Shown: in pieces, positions 9,361 to 18,551 of the stretch
Layout: every line of letters starts with the position of its first letter
Position numbering within the stretch: the first letter of the stretch is position 1
Source of the DNA: Bacteroidales bacterium
GTDB taxonomy: Bacteria > Bacteroidota > Bacteroidia > Bacteroidales > Rikenellaceae
Length of the DNA: 64,000 nt
Assembly (NCBI GenBank): GCA_910574205.1
Contig: CAJSYJ010000001.1
Location: forward strand, 620,001 to 684,000
Reading direction: 5' to 3'
The notes under the pieces: model-generated
The model's database searches: none
What the model saw: the letters and a program-made list of their open reading frames with translations, nothing else
Told to the model about the DNA's origin: nothing
Translations under genes and position numbers: made by a program

Positions 9361-10077
9361 CTATTTGCGCTTTTTATCCAGCGCCTCCTCGACCTTATCC
9401 TTCGCCAGAGGCTTGACGCAGAAGAACCAGTCGTAGCACTGCATGCCCGACTCGGTATCGCGCATGGCCTCGTCGGCGCCTGCGGCCGTCTTCGAGGCCG
9501 GCACGATGATATCGTCGCCCGGACGCCAGTCGGCCGGCAGCGCGATATCGAAGTTGTCGATCGTCTGCAAGGCTATCAGCACGCGGCGTATCTCGTCGAA
9601 GTTGCGGCCGAGAGCCAGCGGATAGTAGATTATAGCACGTATGGTATCCTCGGGATCGATGAAAAAGACCGCCCTGACGGCCGCCGTCGTGCTCTCGCCG
9701 GGCTGCACCATGCCGTAGAGACGCGCCGTCTGCATCGTCGAGTCGGCGATCAGCGGGAAGCGGATGTCGACATTCTTGAATCCCTTGAATTGGATCTTGT
9801 CGCGTATGGTGCGCAACCACGCTATATGGCTGTTGAGGCTGCCGATCGAGAGTCCTACCAGACGGCAGTTCAGGCGGCGGAACTCCTCGTCCATGCGGCC
9901 GAAGAGGACAAATTCCGACGTGCATATCGGCGTGAAGTCCGAAGGGTGGCTGAACAGTATCTTCCACTGTCCCTTGAAGTCGTGCGGGAAATCAATTTCG
10001 CCCTGAGTCGATACGGCCTTGAAAGCCGGCGCCTTGTCGCCTATGCGCGGCATCGAATAAGTTGTTTCGGTATCCAT
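9361..10077 (-). CDS. peroxiredoxin (Prx6-like/AhpC-TSA family)
   Basis: 238 aa. Thiol peroxidase with the active-site block SDFTPICTSE (peroxidatic Cys), then the arginine-containing C-terminal segment typical of long 1-Cys/Prx6-type enzymes. A CYDWFFC pair near residue 215 could act in resolution. It reduces H2O2 and organic peroxides in the cytoplasm. Monocistronic: followed by the strong hairpin at 9305-9339 and preceded by a 97-bp gap to the glycosyltransferase. Confidence 0.9.
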   Translation of the reverse strand: MDTETTYSMPRIGDKAPAFKAVSTQGEIDFPHDFKGQWKILFSHPSDFTPICTSEFVLFGRMDEEFRRLNCRLVGLSIGSLNSHIAWLRTIRDKIQFKGFKNVDIRFPLIADSTMQTARLYGMVQPGESTTAAVRAVFFIDPEDTIRAIIYYPLALGRNFDEIRRVLIALQTIDNFDIALPADWRPGDDIIVPASKTAAGADEAMRDTESGMQCYDWFFCVKPLAKDKVEEALDKKRK

Positions 10078-10174
10078 GATTCGTAAGTTTATGTGATACC
10101 CTCAACGATGCAAAAGTGATGCAGCGGAGAGGCTGCCGCGGTTTTATTTTAGTGGAGCCCGGAAGAAAAGGCCG

Positions 10175-11068
10175 TCAGCCGCGCGACAGAATGCCGCGCG
10201 TTATCCGGTATCGCATGCCGATAAGACGGCGCGACTGCGAGGGACGGTGCACCAGACATAGCAGCAGCGTGGCCGCCCACTTGACCGCCTCGCCCGCGAA
10301 CAGCCCCGCCACACGACCGTGGAGCTCGGCGCGGCGGCGCTGGCTGCGGCCGGTGTTGTAGCACAGACGGTCGAAATACTCCGCCGTCAGCTTCTCGGGC
10401 GGTATTATATGGTACATGACGGCACGCGGAGTGTAGTAGCAGCGCTGGCCTGCGGCCGACAGCCGCTCGAACAGGTCGCTCTCCTCGCCGCCCGTGAGCG
10501 CAGCGCCCTTGCGGCCGAGCGAGGTGTCGAACATGCCGTAACGCTCGACCGTCTGCCGTCTGAGCGCCATATTGCCGCCGCCGGGTATGCGGCCGCGGGG
10601 GAACAGACGCACCCGATCGCCGAAGTACATGGGGTTGGCTATGGGGCGCTCGGTAAGCCGCGACATCCAGCGCGGCCGGCCGGTCTCGTACTCGGCGATG
10701 ATGACTCCGCCGGCCGAGGCGGCGTCGGGTCGTGAGTCGAACAGATCGATATAGGCCGCGACGAAATCCTCGCATATGCGTTCGTCGTCGTCGATAATGG
10801 CGATGTACTCCCCTCGCGACGAGGCTATTCCGCAGTTGCGCGCATAGGAAAGCCCCTGCTGCGGCTCGTGTACCAGCCGAAGCGATATTTCGGGGTGGCC
10901 GGCGGCGAACGCCTCGACGGCCTCGGAGGTGTCGTCCGAGGAGTTGTTGTCGACGACCACGCACTCCCATGACGATGCCGGAGCGCTCTGCGCCGCGACC
11001 GATCCGAGCGTAGTCATCAGACGACGGCTGCGGTTATAAGTAGCGATTATCAACGAAAGACGAATCAT
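10175..11068 (-). CDS. family 2 glycosyltransferase
   Basis: 297 aa. GT-A fold: N-terminal LSLIIATYNRSRRL, VVDNNSSDDTSE nucleotide-sugar binding strand, the metal-binding IIDDDE motif, and an acceptor-side region with GGEESDL. It adds a sugar to an envelope polysaccharide or lipid; donor and acceptor are unknown. No other glycan genes are adjacent, so it is an orphan. A -7 box (TAACTTTG, - strand, 11073-11080) ends 5 nt before the ATG, suggesting a leaderless or nearly leaderless mRNA. Confidence 0.88.
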   Translation of the reverse strand: MIRLSLIIATYNRSRRLMTTLGSVAAQSAPASSWECVVVDNNSSDDTSEAVEAFAAGHPEISLRLVHEPQQGLSYARNCGIASSRGEYIAIIDDDERICEDFVAAYIDLFDSRPDAASAGGVIIAEYETGRPRWMSRLTERPIANPMYFGDRVRLFPRGRIPGGGNMALRRQTVERYGMFDTSLGRKGAALTGGEESDLFERLSAAGQRCYYTPRAVMYHIIPPEKLTAEYFDRLCYNTGRSQRRRAELHGRVAGLFAGEAVKWAATLLLCLVHRPSQSRRLIGMRYRITRGILSRG

Positions 11069-11174
11069 AATGCAAAGTTATGATTTTATTCGATCTTCGA
11101 GCACCGGATAGGATATAATTATCGAAAAAGACAAATCTATCTACCGATGTTATAACGAGACCTTTCCCGAAAAA

Positions 11175-11206
11175 TTTGGCTTTGCATGCGTCTTGCGTTA
11201 TCTTTG
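11175..11206 (+). promoter_or_regulatory. Bacteroidetes promoter of the HAD phosphatase gene
   Basis: TTTG (11175-11178), 20 nt, TATCTTTG (11199-11206) matches the Bacteroidetes housekeeping sigma consensus. The ATG begins only 5 nt after the -7 box, so the transcript is probably leaderless or has a leader of a few bases. Confidence 0.75.
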
Positions 11207-11210
11207 CCGC

Positions 11211-11882
11211 ATGAATACACGACTCGTAATATTCGATCTCGACGGAACGCTGCTCGACACGATCGACGATCTGGCCTCGGCCGTCGACCATGTGCTTGCC
11301 GTCGAATCTCTGCCGCGCCACACCCGCGAGGAGTATCGCATGATGGTGGGCGGCGGCATCCGCAAACTTATCTTCCGCGCGCTGCCCGAGACCATGCGCA
11401 GCGACGCCTTCATAGACAAGTGCCTCAGCCGATTCGTCGACTACTACTCGGACAATATCGACCGTCTGACGCATCCCTACCCGGGCATCGGACGCGTTCT
11501 GTCCCAGCTCGAATCGCACGGCATCGCCATGGCCGTGGCCTCTAACAAGTTCCAGCTCGGCACCGAACGGCTCGTCGGGAGATTCTTTCCGAACGTGCGC
11601 TTCGTCGCGGTGGCCGGCAACTGCGACGGGCTGCCACTGAAACCCGATCCGGCCGTGGTCGATCGGATAATCGCTGCGGCCGGCGTTGAGCGCTGCCAGA
11701 CGGTCATGGTGGGCGACTCGGGCGTCGACATGTCGACGGCGCGCAACGCTTCGATCCGTGCGATAGGCGTCACGTGGGGATTCCGCTCGCGCGAGGAGCT
11801 TGCCTCGGCCGGAGCCGACAGCATCGTATCGACGGCCGACGAGCTGCTCGACGCCATTATCAGCCCTCACTCGCAGCAGTAG
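11211..11882 (+). CDS. HAD-family phosphatase, phosphoglycolate phosphatase-like
   Basis: 223 aa from the ATG at 11211; an upstream in-frame start at 11193 would place the -7 promoter box inside the gene, so it is rejected. HAD motif I FDLDGTLLDT, motif II SNK region, motif III LKPDP and motif IV VGDSGVDMSTA are all present, with the helical cap between motifs I and II. It probably hydrolyses phosphoglycolate or a similar small phosphate ester; substrate is inferred from the family. The last 16 bp overlap the convergent regulator gene. Confidence 0.88.
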   Translation: MNTRLVIFDLDGTLLDTIDDLASAVDHVLAVESLPRHTREEYRMMVGGGIRKLIFRALPETMRSDAFIDKCLSRFVDYYSDNIDRLTHPYPGIGRVLSQLESHGIAMAVASNKFQLGTERLVGRFFPNVRFVAVAGNCDGLPLKPDPAVVDRIIAAAGVERCQTVMVGDSGVDMSTARNASIRAIGVTWGFRSREELASAGADSIVSTADELLDAIISPHSQQ

Positions 11883-13009
11883 GCGTGCACGTCATCGACC
11901 GTAATGCAGTCGTTGCATAATATCGTAAGGCGCTCGATGACGTTGTGCAGCTCGCGTATGTTGCCCGTCCACGACATGGCCGACAGCTCCTCCATAGCCT
12001 TGGGATCGATGCTTATGGGGCTGCGTCTCTTCTGACGGCATATCTGGTCGATGAAGTAGTCGACAAGCAGTTTTATGTCTCCCTTGCGCTCCCTGAGCGG
12101 CGGCACGTGTATCACGATGACACTCAGCCGGTGGTAGAGGTCCTCGCGGAAATTGCCCAGCTCGATCTCCTTGCGGATGTTCTTGTTGGTGGCAGCCACT
12201 ACGCGCACGTCGACCGGAATGTCGCGATCGCCGCCCACGCGCGTGATCTTGTTCTCCTGCAACGCGCGCAGCACCTTGGCCTGTGCCGAAAGCGACATGT
12301 CGCCGATCTCGTCCATGAACAGAGTGCCTCCGTCGGCAAGCTCGAACTTGCCCTTGCGCTGACGCACGGCCGACGTGAACGAACCTTTCTCATGGCCGAA
12401 CAGCTCGCTCTCGATCAGCTCGGCGGGTATAGCCGCGCAGTTGACCTCGACGAAGGGGCCGTTGCAGCGCTCGCTGCGGTTGTGCATCATGCGTGCGACC
12501 AGCTCCTTGCCCGTGCCGTTCTCGCCCATAATCAGCACCCGTGCATCGGAGGGCGCGACGCGCTCGATCATGCTACGTACATGCTCTATGGCCTCGGAGC
12601 GGCCGATGATAGTATCCTCCGTGCGCTCGACGCGGCGGTGGCGGTGGCGGGACGGTGCGGCGGCAGGCTCGGGACGCTCGGCCGAATCCTCCTGCGGCAG
12701 CGAGCGCAGCGTGGTCAGCAGCAGATTCATATCCAGAGGCAGGGTCATATAGTCTATGGCACCGTGCTTGAACGCTTCGACGGCCGACGTTATGGTCGGC
12801 CGGGAATCGATGATGATAGTGGGGATGCTCCTATCGGGCAGCGTCATGCCGCTGCCTGCTATCAGAACATCGAACGCGATACGATTGCAGAGCTCGGCCG
12901 CAGCCTCGGTACTGTCGACGGCTTCGGTCGAATAATTCTCAAAATCCAATCTCTCGCGCAGAGAGTTACGCATGCTCTTAGATTGTTCAAGAATTAAAAT
13001 TTTTGTCAT
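11867..13009 (-). CDS. sigma54-type AAA+ regulator with degenerate receiver and no Fis HTH
   Basis: 380 aa. Receiver-like domain (1-105), linker, then a complete AAA+ core: Walker A GENGTGKE, Walker B GGTLFMDEIGD, and the sensor and arginine-finger region NFREDLYHRLSV with PPLRERKGDI. The sigma54-contact GAFTGA loop reads GSFTSA. In the receiver the phospho-acceptor position reads DVLIAGSGM with no Asp after the strand, and the usual Lys before Pro is Leu (YMTLPLD), so phosphorylation is unlikely. The protein stops right after the AAA+ lid (VDDVHAYCCE), without the Fis-type DNA-binding domain. It may act on RNA polymerase without specific DNA binding, or through a partner. Confidence 0.85.
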   Translation of the reverse strand: MTKILILEQSKSMRNSLRERLDFENYSTEAVDSTEAAAELCNRIAFDVLIAGSGMTLPDRSIPTIIIDSRPTITSAVEAFKHGAIDYMTLPLDMNLLLTTLRSLPQEDSAERPEPAAAPSRHRHRRVERTEDTIIGRSEAIEHVRSMIERVAPSDARVLIMGENGTGKELVARMMHNRSERCNGPFVEVNCAAIPAELIESELFGHEKGSFTSAVRQRKGKFELADGGTLFMDEIGDMSLSAQAKVLRALQENKITRVGGDRDIPVDVRVVAATNKNIRKEIELGNFREDLYHRLSVIVIHVPPLRERKGDIKLLVDYFIDQICRQKRRSPISIDPKAMEELSAMSWTGNIRELHNVIERLTILCNDCITVDDVHAYCCE

Positions 13010-13201
13010 ATCTTGTATTTATGAATATTTTGCATTTACTTTGTAGTATCGAATCGCAGCGGTTAGGATTATCTATAAATAATGTGTGAATCTGCAAAAA
13101 ATCGCTCGATCCTGCAAGTGCTGCGACAACATTGAACCTTTTGGAGTCGACATAGACATAAAAGCGTTATTTCGAGTCAGTTAATGTTCTAACAATTCAT
13201 A

Positions 13202-13885
13202 ATGAAAAAAAATTACAACTATACGCGACGCAAGCTCTTTCTGCCGGAGTACGGCCGCCACATACACGAAATGGTCGATTCGCTTCTGGCGATCGACGAC
13301 CGTGCGGAGCGCACGCGTCAGGCCAAGGCGGTAATAGCCGTAATGGGCAATCTGAATCCGCTGCTGCGCGATACGGCCGATTTTACTCATAAACTCTGGG
13401 ATCATCTGTTTATCATGTCTGATTTCAAGCTCGACGTCGACTCGCCGTACCCGCAACCTTCACGCCAAGAGTTGACCATAACACCCAGAAAAATGAAATA
13501 TTCGCAGTCGCGAATCACTTTCAAACATTACGGCAAGTATACCCAGCAGTTCATACGCTCGCTGGCACACGACTCGGGCACGTCCCGCGTCGACGGCGAA
13601 ATGGTCAACATAGCCCGTTACATGCGTACCAAGAGCTACGAGTATAACAACGAGCACCCCAACAATGAGGTCATCATAAAGGACATACGCATAATGGCCG
13701 GCGGAGCCATAGCGCTCGACGAAGCCTCGATAGGCAGTATCCGCAGCGAATACCGGTCGGTCATCCCGCAGCGCATGATGCGCAACTCGCAGCGCAACGG
13801 CAAGAATCAGGGGCAGAAGAACGGCCGCATGCGCCAGCAGAAAAACAACAACAAAAACCAGACGCGGCACAATTCGTACAAATAA
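13202..13885 (+). CDS. DUF4290 protein
   Basis: 227 aa. Matches the Bacteroidetes-specific DUF4290 family: YNTRRKLFLPEYGRHIHxMV-like N-terminus, then GNLNPLLRD and KLWDHLFIMSDFKLDVDSPYP. The C-terminal 40 residues are basic, rich in Asn, Gln, Lys and Arg, and probably disordered, which suggests nucleic acid or ribosome contact (inference). Conserved, cytoplasmic, function unknown. It sits between the regulator and the thioredoxin-fold lipoprotein. Confidence 0.85.
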   Translation: MKKNYNYTRRKLFLPEYGRHIHEMVDSLLAIDDRAERTRQAKAVIAVMGNLNPLLRDTADFTHKLWDHLFIMSDFKLDVDSPYPQPSRQELTITPRKMKYSQSRITFKHYGKYTQQFIRSLAHDSGTSRVDGEMVNIARYMRTKSYEYNNEHPNNEVIIKDIRIMAGGAIALDEASIGSIRSEYRSVIPQRMMRNSQRNGKNQGQKNGRMRQQKNNNKNQTRHNSYK

Positions 13886-13960
13886 TTAAGCGTTTTAACG
13901 TAGAAATGTGTTAAATTTGCGTGTTTTACAAACACGTCGTTTCTTATGCGTTTACTGAAA

Positions 13961-15112
13961 ATGAAGAAATATCTGCTCGCGGCAGTCGCGCTTGCCGCAC
14001 TTATCGTTTCGTGTTCATCGCCCGTAAAGGAGCCGTCGGCCGTCGTATCGGGACGAATGATCGGCAACGACGTCGAGACGCTCTACCTCGTGAAGGCTAC
14101 CGACGGACTGGACAACTCGGAAATGGTGGACTCGGTGCGCCTCGACGAAAACGGATGCTTCCGCTTCGAGCTGTCGCAGACCGACTCCTCGCCGCGCTTC
14201 TACAAGCTCGTCTATGCCGGCGGGCGTCCGGTAACGCTTCTGATAGGCGACGGCGACCGCATCACGGTCGACTCGGCGGGCGACATATTCCACAACTACA
14301 CGATCGAGGGCTCCGACGAATCGGAGCTTATCCGACAGTTCAACCGCGAGTATTACGGCGGCTACGACCGTCTGTTGTCGCTGGCCGACATGGCCTCTCA
14401 CGCCTCGTCGTCGGAGGCTGCGGCATTGAACAAACAGATATACCGCACCATAGTGGAGACGATACAGGCGCAGGTGCGCTTCGTGGGCGCACACGCCGAC
14501 CGGCTGGCATCGGTATATGCCATGCGCCAGACGCTGCCGGCACCCTTCGCCGAAGCATTCGCCGGCGAGGGCATTACCAACGCCCACCGCAATACGGTGG
14601 TCGAGGCGGTCGGCCGCAGCTACCCCACCTCGCCCTATATCGACGTGCTGCGCGCAGACATGGCGGCCGAGCAGGCCGTGGCCGAGTTGTCGGACAAGAT
14701 CACTTACCAAGACTTTCCTGAGATCGAGCTGCCCGACATCTACGGCACCAGGCACAAGCTCTCGCAGATGCGCGGCAAGGTCATACTGCTCTACTTCTGG
14801 GCTGCCGGGCTGGGCAACTCCAACACGATGAACGCCGATCTGCGCACCGTATACGACAAGTATCACGACCGCGGATTGGAGATATATCAGGTATCGGCCG
14901 ATACCGACAGCGTAACGTGGATCGAGGCCGTGCGCGGACAGAAGCTGCCGTGGGTCTCGGTATGCGACTATCAGGGTCCCTACTCGCTGCCGTTCCGCGT
15001 ATATAACGTGACCTCGCTGCCGACGGTCTATCTGATCGACCGCGAAGGCGACATCGTAGCCACCGGCTCGACGCTCGCCGAGCTGGACCGCCGCATAGCG
15101 GCACTGTTGTAG
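13961..15112 (+). CDS. thioredoxin-fold lipoprotein lacking the CxxC pair (DUF4369-TlpA type)
   Basis: 383 aa from the ATG at 13961 (an upstream ATG at 13946 is possible). Lipobox ALIVSCSS. The N-terminal beta-rich DUF4369-like domain (residues 25-130) is followed by a helical linker and a C-terminal AhpC/TlpA thioredoxin fold (LPDIYGTRHKLSQMRGKVILLYFW to the end). The redox site expected after YFW reads AAGLGNSNT, so both active cysteines are missing; a cis-Pro loop SLPTVYLID remains. It is therefore unlikely to be an oxidoreductase. A -7 box TAAATTTG lies at 13912-13919. Confidence 0.8.
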   Translation: MKKYLLAAVALAALIVSCSSPVKEPSAVVSGRMIGNDVETLYLVKATDGLDNSEMVDSVRLDENGCFRFELSQTDSSPRFYKLVYAGGRPVTLLIGDGDRITVDSAGDIFHNYTIEGSDESELIRQFNREYYGGYDRLLSLADMASHASSSEAAALNKQIYRTIVETIQAQVRFVGAHADRLASVYAMRQTLPAPFAEAFAGEGITNAHRNTVVEAVGRSYPTSPYIDVLRADMAAEQAVAELSDKITYQDFPEIELPDIYGTRHKLSQMRGKVILLYFWAAGLGNSNTMNADLRTVYDKYHDRGLEIYQVSADTDSVTWIEAVRGQKLPWVSVCDYQGPYSLPFRVYNVTSLPTVYLIDREGDIVATGSTLAELDRRIAALL

Positions 15113-15134
15113 TGTGAAGGCAATCGGTCGCGCA

Positions 15135-15881
15135 ATGTACTATTTCGCATCGGACATACATCTCGGTGCAGGCGGCAGAGACAAGTCCCGCTCGACCGAG
15201 CGTGCGTTCTGCCGCTGGCTCGATACGGTCGGAGGCGACGCGCGGGCGATATATCTCGTGGGCGACATCTTCGACTTCTGGTTCGAGTATCGCAGAGTGA
15301 TCCCGAAAGGGTTCGTCCGGACACTGGGCAAACTGGCCGAGATGACCGACCGCGGCGTGGAGATACACATGTTTACGGGCAACCACGACATGTGGTGCCG
15401 CGACTACCTGACCGCGGAGTGCGGCATACGCCTGCACTTTGCGCCCGAGACGCTCGACATCGGCGCGCGCAAGCTCTTCATCGCGCACGGCGACAACATG
15501 AACATCGACGGCCAGCCGCTTCTGAAAGCTATGAACGCGACATTCCGCTCGCGTGTGGCAAGAGTGTTGTTCTCATGGCTGGTACACCCCGATCTGGCAT
15601 TGAAGTTCGGACAGTGGTGGAGCGGCAAGTCGCGCAAGTCGCACGGTGCGGAGCCCGTAACGCGCGAGGCGCTGGGCTTCCTTACCGACTATGCGCGGCA
15701 GTACAAGGCGTCGCACGACGAGGTGGATGCGTTCGTATTCGGCCACATGCACCTGCCTCTCGACCACGACAGCGAAGGGCTGAGGGTGCTCTTCCTGAGC
15801 GACTGGTCGGGCGAGGTGGCGACCTATGCCGCAATGGACGACATGGGCGATATTTCTTTGAAAACATTCGATTTGAAATGA
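15135..15881 (+). CDS. UDP-2,3-diacylglucosamine hydrolase-like metallophosphoesterase
   Basis: 248 aa from the ATG at 15135 (a GTG at 15114 gives 255 aa). Calcineurin-like phosphoesterase motifs: FASDIHLG (DxH), VGDIFDFW (GDxxD), GNHDMW (GNHD), IAHGDN and FGHMHLP. In LpxH-type enzymes this fold removes UMP from UDP-diacylglucosamine in lipid A synthesis. The stop overlaps the thyA start (ATGA), so the two genes are translationally coupled. Confidence 0.85.
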   Translation: MYYFASDIHLGAGGRDKSRSTERAFCRWLDTVGGDARAIYLVGDIFDFWFEYRRVIPKGFVRTLGKLAEMTDRGVEIHMFTGNHDMWCRDYLTAECGIRLHFAPETLDIGARKLFIAHGDNMNIDGQPLLKAMNATFRSRVARVLFSWLVHPDLALKFGQWWSGKSRKSHGAEPVTREALGFLTDYARQYKASHDEVDAFVFGHMHLPLDHDSEGLRVLFLSDWSGEVATYAAMDDMGDISLKTFDLK

Positions 15882-16777
15882 AACAATATCTCGATCTGCT
15901 GCGCACGATACGGCGCGACGGCGTGGTACGCGACGACCGCACGGGCACGGGCACGAAGGGTATATTCGGCTACCAGATGCGCTTCGATCTGAGCGAGGGA
16001 TTTCCGCTGCTGACCACCAAGAAGATGTTCGTCAAAGGCATCATTCACGAGCTGCTGTGGTTTCTCAGGGGCGATACCAACATCCGCTATCTGGTAGAGA
16101 ACGGGGTCCATATCTGGGACGGCGACGCATACCGCCACTATAACGAGCTCTGCATACGTCACGGCGTTTTGCCGCTCGACATGCCCACGTTCGTCGAGGC
16201 CGCGCGCGACGGAGCCGAGTCGCCTATCGACGGATACCGCTTCGGCGACCTCGACCACGTATACGGCTACCAGTGGCGCAGCTGGCCTGCGGCCGACGGC
16301 GGAGCGATAGACCAGATAAGAAACGTCATCGAGACCATAAAGCGCAACCCCACTTCGCGGCGAATGATAGTCTCGGCATGGAACGTCGCCGAGATCGACC
16401 GCATGGCGCTGCCGCCGTGCCACGTGCTGTTTCAGTTCCATGTGGCCGAGGGACGCCTGTCGTGCCAGCTATACCAGCGCAGTGCCGATACGTTCCTCGG
16501 CGTGCCGTTCAACATAGCGTCGTATGCTCTGCTGACGATGATGATAGCCCGCGAGTGCGACCTTACGCCGGGCGACTTCATACATACGCTCGGCGATACG
16601 CATATATATCTCAATCATCTCGAACAGGTCGACGAGCAGCTCTCGCGCACGCCGCGTCAGCTGCCGCGCATGCGTCTCAACGAGGAGGTCGGGTCGGTAT
16701 TCGATTTCCGCTACGAGGACTTCTCGCTCGAAGGCTACGATCCGTGGCCGGCTATAAAGGCAGAATTGTCGTTCTAA
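15878..16777 (+). CDS. thyA: thymidylate synthase
   Basis: 299 aa. Clear ThyA: DDRTGTGT near the N-terminus, RGDTNIRYL, the active-site [10 protein letters not shown] with the catalytic Cys, then [20 protein letters not shown]. It methylates dUMP to dTMP using methylene-THF, producing DHF. The next gene is dihydrofolate reductase, which recycles DHF, so the pair is a functional unit. A short insertion (around [18 protein letters not shown]) makes it longer than the 264-aa E. coli enzyme, as in other long-form ThyA. Confidence 0.97.
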   Translation: MKQYLDLLRTIRRDGVVRDDRTGTGTKGIFGYQMRFDLSEGFPLLTTKKMFVKGIIHELLWFLRGDTNIRYLVENGVHIWDGDAYRHYNELCIRHGVLPLDMPTFVEAARDGAESPIDGYRFGDLDHVYGYQWRSWPAADGGAIDQIRNVIETIKRNPTSRRMIVSAWNVAEIDRMALPPCHVLFQFHVAEGRLSCQLYQRSADTFLGVPFNIASYALLTMMIARECDLTPGDFIHTLGDTHIYLNHLEQVDEQLSRTPRQLPRMRLNEEVGSVFDFRYEDFSLEGYDPWPAIKAELSF

Positions 16778-16790
16778 CACCTAATATCAT

Positions 16791-17273
16791 ATGGTAAGCA
16801 TCATAGTGGCCGTAGCGCAAAACGGCATCATAGGCGACCGCAACTCGCTTTTGTGGCATATATCCGAGGATATGCGTTTTTTCCGCCGCACGACGTCGGG
16901 GCATCCCGTCATCATGGGACGCAAGACATTCGAGTCGCTCGGATGCCGGCCGCTGCCTGGGCGCGACAATATAGTCATCACGCGCAGCGATGCCGCCTAC
17001 GAAGGGGTCGTCGTAGCGCACTCGCTCGACGAGGCATTCGCCGCGGTCGACAGCTCGGACGAGGCATTCATCATCGGCGGAGCTCAGATATACGCCGAAG
17101 CGATGCCGTATGCCGACAGACTATACATAACACGGATAGAACACGACTTCGAGGGCGACACCAGCTTTCCCGATTACGATGAATCGCAGTGGCGGCTCAT
17201 ATCGGGCGAGCGTCACGACCGCGGCGAGACGTTCGAATACCCGTTCGTATTCGAGCTGTACGAGCGCATCTAA
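16791..17273 (+). CDS. folA: dihydrofolate reductase
   Basis: 160 aa. DHFR fold: VSIIVAVAQNGIIGDRNSLLW, the Met20-type loop, GRKTFESLG, RDNIVITRS and FIIGGAQIYAEA (NADPH-binding Gly-Gly). It reduces DHF to THF, restoring the cofactor consumed by ThyA 13 bp upstream. Followed by a strong terminator at 17300. Confidence 0.96.
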   Translation: MVSIIVAVAQNGIIGDRNSLLWHISEDMRFFRRTTSGHPVIMGRKTFESLGCRPLPGRDNIVITRSDAAYEGVVVAHSLDEAFAAVDSSDEAFIIGGAQIYAEAMPYADRLYITRIEHDFEGDTSFPDYDESQWRLISGERHDRGETFEYPFVFELYERI

Positions 17274-17299
17274 CGGCCGGCACGACAGACAAGCCGTAT

Positions 17300-17334
17300 C
17301 GCCCGGGCGGAGCAACTCCGTCCGGGCGTTTATT
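17300..17334 (+). terminator. rho-independent terminator after thyA-folA
   Basis: 13-bp stem with one G-T pair and a CAA loop (17300-17328), followed by TTTATTTA. Confidence 0.9.
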
Positions 17335-17883
17335 TATGGCCGATGTATCGCATGGCATTGCCGCAAGCGGAAAGCATTCTCCGCCGCACCCACCGCTTTT
17401 CCGCTCCGGATGCTTACTGCGAAACTCCCCGAAACGCTCGAACATCTACAATGGCCTGCCCTCAGAAAGCAGATACCCCCTCCCGGCCGGAGCAGGCTGA
17501 GCATCATTTCGGAAAGACAGGCGGGAGGTCAACCGTGCAAGCCGCCCCACGGACGATACCTGAATACTTTGAAATTCTTTCGATAATTTTCTGCGCCTCG
17601 GCATTGTCCAGACTGCGTTCGGCTCTGCGCTCGGCTTAACCCAAACGTGCAGACAACGCATGCACGCCGCCCGAACATAGGATATTCGGGCGTCGGCATC
17701 CGGATCGACGTAAACGCAAAAAGCGCGATTCCCCACTTCTCCGGCTGCGGACAGCAGGTCGGATATCGCGTCGCATGCGGCCGGCTATCCGCACCGATAC
17801 GAAAGAATCGGGGAGAGGAAATGGGACAAAAGATAAAAATCGAAAATAATTTTTCGTTTTACGTATTTTTCGTTCGAAATAAT

Positions 17884-17913
17884 TTTGCGTTTCGATCTTT
17901 TTATCTATATTTG
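17884..17913 (+). promoter_or_regulatory. orphan Bacteroidetes promoter
   Basis: TTTG (17884-17887), 18 nt, TATATTTG (17906-17913). It points toward the prophage and has no coding sequence downstream before the prophage end at about 18291. Confidence 0.6.
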
Positions 17914-18285
17914 CAAAGGAAATAAAACAAAATAATAAAGGATCCGAAACGAAAACCGCGACGGGTATCGGCCGCAAGGCGATTACGGAGTTTCGGATGA
18001 CAGAAGAATAAAGTCATAGGTTTATTCGGTACAGTATAGTTGGCAACGGCTATATTTGTTTAGTAAAAGGTTAGGTAATATTTGTCAGTATCGGCATCTT
18101 CATGGAAGATGCCGATCTGATTTATACGGGTGCGCCATATATCTTTTCCAAACGGAACATCCGACATACGAATCCCGAGTACGATGCCTCGGGCGACATG
18201 CGGATCGGAGCTACGAGACCGCTGCTGAGATAGGACTAAGAACTATCTCCGATAAATCAAGCACGATAAAAGGTAATATCGATCA

Positions 18286-18290
18286 AGACG
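18286..18290. repeat. candidate 5-bp target-site duplication, copy 1
   Basis: AGACG here and at 53400-53404, just outside the two prophage end repeats. Mu-type transposition makes 5-bp duplications. A match at this offset could arise by chance (a few per cent), so the exact ends are provisional. Confidence 0.5.
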
Positions 18291-18300
18291 TATAATCGCA

Positions 18301-18339
18301 AAAACGAAACGTACAACTTTCTAAAACGAAACGTACAAT
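18301..18339 (+). repeat. transposase-binding end repeats, mom-side end (two copies)
   Basis: Two direct copies of AAAACGAAACGTACAA (18301-18316 and 18323-18338), 22 bp apart start to start, about two helical turns. Inverted counterparts occur at the other prophage end (53374-53390 and 53283-53298). They resemble the R1/R2 sites of Mu in arrangement. Confidence 0.75.
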
Positions 18340-18366
18340 TTTCACTGTTTTTCACCCCATCAAAGC

Positions 18367-18408
18367 AAAGGCATTTAATCACCATTTAAGCGGTAATTAA
18401 ATGCCTTT
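18367..18408 (-). terminator. terminator downstream of the mom-like gene
   Basis: Perfect 13-bp inverted repeat (18367-18379 and 18396-18408) with a 16-nt loop; on the - strand it lies downstream of the mom-like stop and just inside the prophage end, stopping late transcription before host DNA. The T-tract is weak. Confidence 0.6.
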
Positions 18409-18551
18409 TGAACATCTGCAAAAAGCGTGGAAAATGTTGCTTTTCAGCTGCATTTTGTCTGCACTTTATTTGCTCAATTCGTAGAAAATCACTATCTTTA
18501 CATAGTAATTAAGAGGTTCTTTTGCGTCGGTTTATCCCGTTCGCAAACCTT

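Larger units (their letters stand above)
17335..18290. other. non-coding stretch before the prophage
   Basis: About 960 bp with no convincing gene on either strand; the frames present have no recognisable composition or motif. It contains one very good promoter (17884-17913, +), a second -7 box TATATTTG at 18051-18058, and an 11-bp perfect hairpin with a 3-nt loop (18091-18115). It could encode a small RNA, or be the upstream part of a unit cut by prophage insertion. Confidence 0.5.
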
